Made by a program: the position numbers and the translations under genes
Notes under the pieces: model-generated
Told to the model about the DNA's origin: nothing
The model's database searches: none
The model's input: the letters and a program-made list of their open reading frames with translations, nothing else
NCBI GenBank assembly: GCA_028673005.1
Contig: CM054115.1
Span: 806,001 to 870,000, forward strand
Source: Tanypteryx hageni
Taxonomy: Eukaryota > Arthropoda > Insecta > Odonata > Petaluridae
DNA: 64,000 nt
Reading direction: 5' to 3'
Shown here: positions 10,604 through 19,019 of the stretch, piece after piece
Numbering within the stretch: position 1 is the stretch's first letter
How the letters are laid out: each line of letters starts with the position of its first letter

Positions 10604-11843
10604 TACCGTATCTGCCCGAATATAAGCCGATACTTTTTGTCAAAATCTATCGTGAAAAAAATCACCCTCGTCTTAAATGCGAGCCTGAGGAAAAATTTGG
10701 CATCCTCGTACGACGCCATAGCTGAAAAATGTCTTGTTTTCATAACATACCTCCTATATTCCACTGATAAGGCACTCGATGTCTGAAAAACGCTCCCTTC
10801 TTACAGCGATTGCCCGGAGCTGTAATTTAAATTGCTATTGAAGGTTATTTATATATTTTAACACGTAGTTAAAAGTAAATGGGTTCTTATCCAAAGGAAA
10901 CGGCGGTATATAAAACAGTCGAGTTTTAACAACCCACCAGGTTCATAGCATGATTGCACGCTACAGCAAATTCGTTTTGATCATAATTTGCAACGAGTTC
11001 TTAAGATACCAACACCGGTCTTATTAGAGGTTTTTACAAATTCTGACTACACTAAGCTTCTTCAACTCTTTGTTTTAATTGCACTTCTTGGTGCTGCAAT
11101 CGATTTAAAGTTCAGATGTAGCAGACGTCGTAGCTTTTACGGATCATTTAAATGGCAGGTACATTAAAGTTAGGAGCCGACAGTATAAAAGAAGTTCATA
11201 TTAATTTTTCTTGTTTATTTTATATTTTGCTATAGCCATTGTCATTTTTGTATGCATGTAAAAACCCTCTTTCATAGAATGTATTAAAATTACGTATACT
11301 GACTAGGCAGACGATATCGTCTGCTTAGTCAATTCGCAAAATTCGATGACGACTTTCGATGCGCAACTGTTTGAATTCCGCTAACATAAGATACATCTGA
11401 TTCGAAGGTGTGAGCAACGGTGTTAACTGTAATTCATCTGATAATTAACAGCAATAATAATAAAACTTGGAAATCTCTTTCATAGAATCTATTAAAATTG
11501 CGTATAATGACTAAGTAGACGATCACGCCAAATTCGATGACAGCTTTCGATGCGCAACAGTTTGAATTCCAGTAAGATAAATAAATATACTTACATTGAT
11601 TGTAAGGTGAGAGCAATGGCGTTGACTATATTTATAATTAACAGTAATAATACCTAATAAAACTTTACATGGAACGTATATAATTATATAGATGTAATGT
11701 ATAATGTATTCTAGGTTGTGCGTGCATGTCTGGTGCACTTAAGCATAAAATTTACGAAAATACTTTTTTTGCCAAAAAATTTTGGAAAATTTCGTGGGGT
11801 GGGCTTAAATCCGGGGTCGGCTTCTATTCGGGCAGATACGGTA
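10604..11843. mobile_element. Non-autonomous TIR element, unclassified
   Basis: TACCGTATCTGCCCGAA at 10604 is the reverse complement of the sequence ending at 11843, and the inverted similarity continues (AAGCCGA, then a T-rich stretch). The 1.24-kb interior has no transposase and includes a tandem duplication at 11267-11670. I could not read a confident target-site duplication. A degenerate relative of the end may occur near 4230-4265 (GTCGTCTTATATTCAG). Confidence 0.65.
11267..11670. repeat. Two tandem copies of a ~208-bp unit
   Basis: CTCTTTCATAGAATSTATTA begins both units at 11267 and 11475. TTCGATG followed by CTTTCGATGCGCAAC, TTTGAATTCC and AATTAACAGYAATAATA follow in the same order in each. 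The units are diverged and lie inside the TIR element. Confidence 0.8.
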
Positions 11844-11855
11844 ATAGTAATTTGA

Positions 11856-12200
11856 CTAGCATTTAATGTTCTTGTGAAACTCGATATAGCAGCAGGGTTT
11901 GAAACAAAGGGGTGGGCATCCCTGACAGGCAGGGCAAAAAAATTTTGTATACTTCCTGAACCCTGTGGATTTACAATCTATACATTTTCTTTGTGGGATG
12001 CGTTTCCATTTGTCGTCAATTTCGTATGTCTCAGGATAATGCCTCGACAATCCAAGGGTCCTTGAGGGTTGGCTGGGAGAAGGACGTGGGATGGTTTCAG
12101 AATAGGCTGGACGAAGGAGGGATTTTATGACAGAAATACGGAGATCGTATATGGGAATTTTGGGATGGGTGTTCCAGTAAAGGAAATAGCTATTCATCAA
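11856..12200 (-). pseudogene. piggyBac-type transposase, C-terminal fragment (orphan)
   Basis: The last part of the frame carries a cysteine-rich domain: RKCIDC, then FFCPACQGCPPLC and FKPCCYIEFH. Before it comes an IxxxLLRP-type segment (VIKSLLRPAY) and a charged linker. This order matches the end of piggyBac transposases, where the cysteine-rich domain binds the transposon ends. No catalytic domain or TTAA-bounded ends are visible nearby, so this is a relic 13 bp from the edge of the TIR element at 10604-11843. It is distinct from the piggyBac copy at 14319-16478. Confidence 0.7.
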
Positions 12201-12479
12201 GACGAGGTGAAGAATATGGATTCTGAAAAAGAACAGTTGTGTAGCTGAAGGAACCGAGTCCTCATTTTATTAATACAGAAGTCAGATACTTAGTGAATTA
12301 GCATTAATATCTGCTTTAAATTTAAAAAAGTGAAATTTTCTTCTCTGCGACAATGGAAATGTATGAAAACTTGAGCAACAATCTCATTGCTTTTAAAGGG
12401 ACCTTTAATTCTTTTTATGGAAATTATAGCCGTCTGAATGCTTTTAGCTGAATGACTGCCCTCATAACGGATTATAGTA

Positions 12480-12660
12480 GAACTTCCATAACTCGAATCT
12501 CAAGGGAAAGTAAAAATTATTCGAGTTACAGAAAATTAAAAATACAGAAATATATTTTTCTATACATTTGTATATATTCAGTGGAATTTCCGCAATTCCA
12601 ATCTCAAGGGAAAGCAGAAACTCTTTGACTTAATAGAAAAATTGAGTCGCAGAAATTATT
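12480..12660. repeat. Diverged tandem pair resembling a Tigger/mariner-type end
   Basis: Two copies of a ~110-bp unit share TTCC.NAA.T.C.AATCTCAAGGGAAAG (near 12490 and 12590). The style (short unit rich in CGAA..GGGA) is like TIRs of pogo-related elements, but no partner end is visible. Confidence 0.45.
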
Positions 12661-13053
12661 TCTTTCTATTTTATATAATAATTAAAATGGTAGGAATGAG
12701 GAAACAGCTAGCAGAAGGGGTGGTTGGTGAGCGTCATTGAGCAGGGAGCTTGCCCCCTAGTTTAATAGAATATGGCAACAAATATGAAAGTGAGAAAGAA
12801 ACATTTTTGTTATTATTATTGATGATGATGCAGTTGCAGGATGTCAGATTTACTGGCATTTGCATGGGTATGAGGAGGTTGTGGAACTAATGGCATAGTA
12901 TTTTGGATATTGTCAAAGTTTATTTTTGTATTATATTTTGTATTCTATTGTATGAAATATTATGGTATTGTTTCATTTTGTTTTCTGTCATTATGTTAAT
13001 TTTCTTACTTAAGAATTCTTTTTAAAATTCTCTGCCTGTTTCATTTTGGATAG
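12661..13053. other. Intron, nothing recognised
   Basis: AT-rich sequence leading to the acceptor at 13053. I see nothing further in it. Confidence 0.5.
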
Positions 13054-14097
13054 GCATTCAGTGTAACAGTCCCATCTAGAGAGGATAATGCATTGTCGTC
13101 GGAGTTACCTGTGCGTAGCTTAAGGAGCATTACGAGGAAGAAGAGGGAGAGACAGTTGAATGTTGGAGAGCAGCAGCGGAACATGGAAAGGAAAGCAGAG
13201 GAAGACAAAGAAGAGAAGGACAAGAATTGTCAAGTATACAAGTGTCACCATTGTGGAAAAGAATTTTCGAAGAGATGGAATTTATATAGACACATAAAGA
13301 TACATAGGACTGAGAAACCTTTCCTGTGTTCTACATGTGGGAAAAGGTTTACTCTGAAGAAATACCTATTGCAGCATCAAAGAATGCACAAAAAGGAAAA
13401 AGATTTCGTATGCAAAGTGTGCGGAAAGAAATTCACTTGGAGAATGGGCCTGATGAGGCATCTGATAACTCAACACGGACGAAAGATGTACCAATGCACA
13501 CACTGCGATGAGAGTTTCGACAAGAGGTTCAAGCTGAAGAATCACCATTCTGCACACGATGGGAAATGGGTGTGTGATTATGAGAAATGCAATAAGGTAT
13601 TTGAGAAATTCAAGGCTTGGTTGCGGCATCAAAAGTCTCATTTGGAAAATAAAAAGTTGTTGTGTGACATTTGCGGACAAAAGTTTGCTTTTAAATATAT
13701 ATTGAGGAAACATGTAATGAGGCATATTGGAGTGAAGCCACATGAGTGCAGTGTTTGCAGAAAGCGGTTTTTAAATTCTTCTAATCTCAATAGACACATG
13801 ATGGTGCACACTGGTGAACAGTTGTTCTCTTGTGAGGTGTGCGGAAAGAATTTCAATCTAAAGCATAACCTTGACGTTCACAGTCGAATCCACACGGGAG
13901 AACGTCCTTACTCATGCAAATTATGCAACATGGGATTTATGAGAAATAATGAATTGGTCAGACATATGTCATTTCACTCAAAGGATAATCTATTTTCATG
14001 TGATCTGTGTCCTAAGAAGTTCTCCTGCAAAGACTACCTTAATTGGCATCAAAAAAGACATTCCAAACATGAAAAAGGGGAAGAAATATTGGTTTGA
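13054..14097 (+). CDS. Last coding exon: ten-finger C2H2 zinc-finger protein
   Basis: The acceptor TTTTGGATAG precedes 13054, and the frame (phase 0) runs open to the TGA at 14095-14097, about 347 codons. After a basic, charged region (RSITRKKRER and a Glu/Lys-rich stretch) there are ten C2H2 fingers in a row, beginning YKCHHCGKEF, FLCSTCGKRF, FVCKVCGKKF, YQCTHCDESF, WVCDYEKC, LLCDICGQKF, HECSVCRKRF, FSCEVCGKNF, YSCKLCNMGF and FSCDLCPKKF. Finger 5 has a CX4C spacing. Only some linkers are the canonical TGE(R/K)P type, as expected for a sequence-specific nuclear DNA-binding factor. The frame is intact. No in-frame ATG starts the exon sensibly, which fits it being the terminal exon of a spliced gene. 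The DNA target is unknown. Confidence 0.9.
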   Translation, partial: AFSVTVPSREDNALSSELPVRSLRSITRKKRERQLNVGEQQRNMERKAEEDKEEKDKNCQVYKCHHCGKEFSKRWNLYRHIKIHRTEKPFLCSTCGKRFTLKKYLLQHQRMHKKEKDFVCKVCGKKFTWRMGLMRHLITQHGRKMYQCTHCDESFDKRFKLKNHHSAHDGKWVCDYEKCNKVFEKFKAWLRHQKSHLENKKLLCDICGQKFAFKYILRKHVMRHIGVKPHECSVCRKRFLNSSNLNRHMMVHTGEQLFSCEVCGKNFNLKHNLDVHSRIHTGERPYSCKLCNMGFMRNNELVRHMSFHSKDNLFSCDLCPKKFSCKDYLNWHQKRHSKHEKGEEILV

Positions 14098-14318
14098 CTA
14101 TTGTTGTGAAAAGTATTCTATAAATTGCAGTTTATATTTTAAAAGTGGGAAATGTGTCCAATCAAGTCTACCTGGCCATACTGTACCTGATGGTTATTTT
14201 ACATGTTACTTTAGAGAATATTTATAGTTATTTTATATGTTTATAAGAATTTCTCACATAAACCTACTTTATACTTTTTCTATATGCAGTCCATACAGTC
14301 CCCTAGATGCTTTCTTAA
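14098..14318 (+). other. 3' UTR of the zinc-finger gene up to the piggyBac insertion
   Basis: No AATAAA occurs between the stop codon and the TTAA at 14315. The first AATAAA downstream (about 14404) is inside the piggyBac element, and the next one in flanking DNA is near 16846. The transcript either uses a variant signal, ends inside the transposon, or runs through it. Confidence 0.5.
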
Positions 14319-14465
14319 CACTTTGTGTGCCGGTGCCCTTTAAATTTACCAGCCCTTGGGGCCGGCCATTTTCTGTGCCACTGCATGAATGGTATAAGCA
14401 TTCAATAAAACACACAACTCCTGAACTACTGGATATATTTTAATGAAATTTTAAATGCATAGAGA

Positions 14466-16222
14466 TTATATACCAGAGTAATCAATTAGAGTGTGGTATT
14501 GTTCAAAACATGTCCCTCTATGGAGTGGAACACAACAAAATCCACAAATAAAGCGGGTTTCACTTCTCTTTTTCTTGGCTGCACATACTCTGCATGGTCT
14601 CTGAGGAATTTTCTTGCTCCCAGCACTAACTATTTTCTCTACTTGATGCTTTTTCATGTCCATTGAAAGTCTTCCTGGTGGGTCCATCTTAGGTGCACGC
14701 CTTGTAGGAGAAATGTGAATGTTTTTCTCTCGTGTGTATGAGATGGGCTCGTGTGTCTGAGATGGGCTCACCCAGTTTCTGGCTACTTCATGCAGGAATT
14801 TTTTATACATAATTTGTTTTCCATTGAGCTCTACATACACCCTAAAAGAATTGAATAGGGCACAGTTCAACAAATACAGTACTGTCTTCTTTGACCACTT
14901 CGTGGTCTTTCTCATTATTGTGCAATATGAAAGATATTGGTCCGCATGGTCTACTCCCTTCATATACTTGTTGTATTCCAAGATGGACTCCGGCTTCCTT
15001 ATTCTCTCTCCAGTTTTTCTGTCCCTCTTCTCAGATTCTAGGAGCCGTGAAGAATGAATGGTAGAGATCATGCGAACCTCCCGCTTGTCTTTCCAAATTT
15101 GCACGAGAACATCTTTTTTTCTTCGGAATGCTGACTGGCCTTTCTGTAGTTTCACGGATTTCAGACATTCAGGAAGACCTCTATTTATTCTGACTGTGCC
15201 ACAGATTCTTGTTCTGTTTTGGAGAAGTTTTTCGGCAATGCTTACACTATTATAATAGTTATCCATGTAAACATGGTGCCACAAGCCTGTATTTGGCCCT
15301 AAAACTGACAGAATTGTATCTTCCAACTTATTACCCTCACCGGTATAAATTTGCAAATTGCAAATATATCCAGTGATCGCTTCACATACCATACGCACTA
15401 ATATTCCATATTTTGTCAGCTTGGCAGGGTTGTATGTACGAAAAGATAGTCGCCCTCGTCAAGTGACAGTTCCTGCCTAGGTTTGTAGACACTTGCAAAT
15501 TTCTTTAGAAGGTTGTTCAAAACTGGTAAAACCTTGAATATCCTCCCTGAATTTTCTGGGACATCTTCATTATTTGAAAAATGCCATGCCTGCCATATTT
15601 GGCGAAACCTGTTTCTACTCATTACCTTTGAAAATATAGGAGTTTCTGTTAGAGGGTCCAGTGTCCAGTAATCACTTATTCTGTCTTTGTGCACCTGCCC
15701 CATAAGGATAACCAAACCTAAAAATTTTTTCATTTCTCCAGTGGTTATATCATGCCACTTCAAACTTTTAGGTGATTCTTTGTATTTATGGGCATTTTGC
15801 TCATGATAACGATTTGATTCCTCCACCATCATTGAAAAGAGGTCATCCCCAATAAACAAACTAACTACGTCACTCACATTTTTTGGATCATGTGGAGTAA
15901 TTTTCACACCTGGTGTGCCAGCAAATGTTTCTAAAGCAGGAATAATGTCGTTGTCCGACCAAAATAAAACATCGCCACTCGTCGTGTTAGTCACACCATT
16001 ACTGTCATCAACTTCAGAATCGCTGGAATACTGCAAAGGTAGAGCACGAACAGTTTTCTTGGTAATTATTATATCTTCATCACTGTCACTTGGCATTTCA
16101 TTATCGTTTTCCTCAGAACTTCCATCAGTTCCTTCACAACTTGGGACATCAGACAAATTATCGGCAAAAACTTCGTTTAAAATTTCATTTTTGCACATTC
16201 CCCTTCTGTTCTCAGCAGCCAT
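14466..16222 (-). pseudogene. piggyBac transposase with a frameshifting deletion
   Basis: The natural start is the ATG at 16222 (MAAENRRG), followed by an acidic N-terminus. The DDE domain follows: the first Asp is kept in ELSLDE, the second in YMDNYYNS and the third in KGVDHADQYL. A C-terminal cysteine-rich domain ends the protein (CRVCAAKKK, FICGFCCVPLH and CFEQYH). The N-terminal half stops at 15416 and the C-terminal half resumes in another frame. At about 15453-15458 the segment normally following the first Asp-Glu is missing, probably about 19 nt judging from the family pattern, which shifts the frame. All three catalytic Asp codons survive, but the gene is dead. Combined length is about 590 codons, normal for the family. 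Confidence 0.85.
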
Positions 16223-16399
16223 GATTGCGTAATGGTAACAATAAATGTCACAGGTTAAAAAAACTGTAATATCTCTCATAAAACACCTTACACTTTCACC
16301 AAAACAATGTGTAAAGCTTCTAGACTGAATACGATCAAAGCAATAGCTCCTAATAGTTCCAAATAAATCCACCGTGGCGTGAAAAATCGGAGACTAGAT

Positions 16400-16470
16400 G
16401 AACACGTATTAATACGTGAGCGGCCACCTGATACTGGTGACAAAAACACGTACTAATACGTGAGCGGACC
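16400..16470 (+). repeat. Subterminal direct repeat of the piggyBac right end
   Basis: ACACGTATTAATACGTGAGC and ACACGTACTAATACGTGAGC occur about 43-45 bp apart, each followed by GG(A)CCAC. The core is itself palindromic. Repeats of this kind near transposon ends are plausible transposase binding sites (inference). Confidence 0.7.
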
Positions 16471-16482
16471 ACAAAGTGTTAA

Positions 16483-17184
16483 AATATTTCGTTAACGTGA
16501 AATTGTGTTAGTGGAACATGAATTTTGCATAAGAAATAATGTAAAGAGGGAGGGATGTTTTCCACCATCTTAACCTAATTGACGTATTTTTAATTTTATT
16601 CTTATATTATGACTATAGTTTTGTTGTTGCTTTGCATTGTTATTTATTTAAGTATATTTTATACGTACCTCATTTTTAAAGGAAGTAAATGATTATAATG
16701 CAGATGATTTGTAGCGTTGCTTTGTTAAGTCCTGTAAGATGGACGATATCACGTGTTCATTCATTGTTCTCATAGATCTTAATTATATTTAGTATTTGAT
16801 GTAACGATATAACTTTTCTCTGTTACTTACTCCCACCACCAATAAAATGTGAATCATAAACTCGAGCTTATATTTCGATGAAGATGGCAGCCATTTTGAA
16901 TCAGTTCACAATTTATTTAGCATATGTTATGTAGAATATTTGTAATTTGATAATTGATTTAGCTACCAACCTGGAACAGTTAATTTTTCATAATAAATCA
17001 GAATGTAATTTCAACTCATTAATTCATGCCACACATTCACGAAATCATGATAATTATTGGGAAAATTAATGTGACATTAATATAATGCACAATCTAATGT
17101 ATGAATGAATATTTTGTTATAACATATCCCACCTTTTTAGAAACAAGTGACTATGAATATGGAAAAATCCCCAGAATTCACTTC
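16483..17184. other. Downstream flank, possible original polyadenylation region
   Basis: This AT-rich sequence has no coding frame of note. AATAAA near 16846 could be the ancestral polyadenylation signal of the zinc-finger gene, displaced about 2.1 kb by the piggyBac insertion. That is inference. Confidence 0.4.
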
Positions 17185-17445
17185 ACCACAAGCCTCAGGA
17201 CCACAACCACTCTCGGTACCATGATCACCCTCACCACCATCCTCCACCATCACCCTCACAACTATCACGATCACCACCACCCTAATGACCACCCTTACCA
17301 CAACATTCACCCTATCCACCACTCTTACCCTCACCACCAACCTCACAACCACTTTCACCATCACTCATCACCAACACCATCCTCATCACCCTTGCAACCA
17401 TCTTTGCCTCCTTCCTGCCACCACCCTCACCAGCACCATTTACGA
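17185..17445. repeat. Low-complexity CCACC/CATCACC-rich tract
   Basis: About 260 bp is composed almost wholly of C, A and T in CAC, CCT and ATCACC motifs on the plus strand. It produces a spurious His/Pro-rich frame (17101-17466) and Val-rich frames on the other strand. I see no gene. Confidence 0.85.
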
Positions 17446-17649
17446 GAAATTGAAGACTTTGCTTAGTGTGTTGCGTAATAAGAATTGGGTTGGAGCGCTG
17501 CAAGTTGTTGCGACATATATCTTAAAAACTGTGTTGTTAGCATGTATATTTGTCCAATAAAGAAATTTCGAAACTTATCATTCTTCAGTTTGATTTAATA
17601 TGAGTTTTATTTTCTGTCGGAACAACGAAAGATTTTATAAAAAAATTAC

Positions 17650-17755
17650 AATTGTGAGAGGAGAAAAAAAATCTGCCATGACCAAGAATCGAACCCAGGT
17701 CTTTCACCTGCCGGACGGATACAAGCACCAACTACTATACTACTACATTATATAT
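17650..17755 (-). repeat. tRNA-derived SINE
   Basis: On the minus strand an A-box-like TAGTTGGTGCTTG is followed about 30 nt later by ACCTGGGTTCGATTCTTGG (B box GGTTCGATTC). A T-rich tail follows. The same 3' half occurs at 489-571. Arms at 17723-17737 and 17790-17805 (CAAGCACCAACTACT and its complement) make a foldback with the head of the adjoining R-A repeat. The tRNA fold is incomplete, so it is not a tRNA gene. Confidence 0.6.
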
Positions 17756-18470
17756 AGATGTTCCTTACAGAGGAGGATATAACATACAAGTAGTTGGTGC
17801 TTGCATTCTGCAAGCATTTCATCTGATCCTGATAAACATTAATATTTAAGAGAGATATAGCATTATTAGAAATATTTTTTAAATTCAAATGCCTTAAATT
17901 TGCAATTTTAAGAATATTATACTTCATCCAATGTAAGGTGGTAATTCCACACATTTTTGTGAAATTTGAAGTTGTAGCACATCTAGAAGTGAAATAATAT
18001 TTATTTGTTTAAATTTCAAAAGTTTAATGCGGCCGCAATAACACTTTGTTGGAGCTTTTCAAATGTTTGTTCGTTTAAATGCACTGAGCTCTACTTAACT
18101 TGAAAATTTCAGCTTCCTAGCTTGCCCCAAAGTACCTAAACATTTATCTATTAGTTTAAACTAATATTATAACAGCCAAAGAAATTAAAATATCAAAATT
18201 TTTTATTTCGTTTTCTCACAAAATCTACCAGTAAAAAAATTTCAGCTTCGTAGCACATTCGATAATACAAAACCTCAAAAATATGTTTAAACAATTGCGA
18301 ATTTTTGAACTTTTTCAAAATTTTATGCATAATTTTCTACAAAATGATTTCAAAAACTCGAACTTACAGCATATAGTTTTCAAGATAAAAATTATTCAAC
18401 TTTAATGTTCAAATGGGGTTAAAACATCCCCTAAAAATTAACAATTTTAAAATTTTTTATTTTTATAGTT
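17745..18470 (+). repeat. Modular noncoding repeat family R-A, copy 2
   Basis: This copy begins TATATATAGATGTTCCTTAC and AGAGGAGGATATAACA, then a head with TAGTTGGTGCTTGCATTCTG. The body has diverged ~150-bp modules (AATGCGGCCGCAATA, AATTTCAGCTTC and CACAAAATCTACC). It aligns to 1487-2320 on the other strand. It ends where the 3' end of the Jockey-type LINE begins. Confidence 0.7.
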
Positions 18471-19019
18471 GTTTATTGTAACGGCGCTTGAATCCCCTCT
18501 CCCCGGCTAGCTCTGGGTGTGGGGAGGGAAAACAATAGCACGGGAACCGAAGGAAAGTCAGGTAACTGTGGTACGTGGGCGCCAGTACAGGAATAAAAAA
18601 GGGAGACTATCCGCCTGTACCCGGACGAATGGGAGGGAAAAGATAAGGAAGGAGCAAGGGAATCCCTTCTTCGTAATTCCCTCAGTGACTTTTACTCACA
18701 CAAGTGATAAGTCGGAGATCATCCTTGGGAAATACGGGGAGGGAGGAGCCGATAAAAGGAAAAGGAATGGAAAGAGAAAAATGACAGGAAGGAAAAACAG
18801 AAGTTACTCGCTAACAAAATCCTAACGCAACTCAGACCACTATGCCGAGACCTCCACGGCTGACTCAGGACGGCGCAAGAAGACCTTTTATCGATGTACT
18901 CTGTAAACCCGCCAGTATCCTCTTCGGCAGCGGGTTCTGCCGCAGTTTTTCTCGCTGGGGAAGTTCCGCGGTGGGTCTAAAGTTGTGCCTCTTCATCATT
19001 TTGGGATGCCTATTCCCAA

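Larger units (their letters stand above)
14319..16478 (-). mobile_element. piggyBac-type DNA transposon with TTAA target sites
   Basis: The element is bounded by TTAA at 14315-14318 and 16479-16482. Its ends are inverted: CACTTTGTG at the left and CACAAAGTG at the right. A direct subterminal repeat sits inside the right end (see 16400-16470). The 2.16-kb interior encodes a broken transposase on the minus strand. TTAA duplication is the family hallmark. It lies only 218 bp after the zinc-finger stop codon and in the opposite orientation. Confidence 0.9.

Noticed and set aside
17101..17466. His/Pro-rich open frame
   Set aside because: It is wholly a product of the CCACC/CATCACC low-complexity tract, and the opposite strand gives equally odd Val-rich frames.
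17690..17755. Possible tRNA gene on the minus strand
   Set aside because: A and B boxes are present but the acceptor and D arms do not pair, and a second truncated copy exists at 489-571. A SINE fits better.
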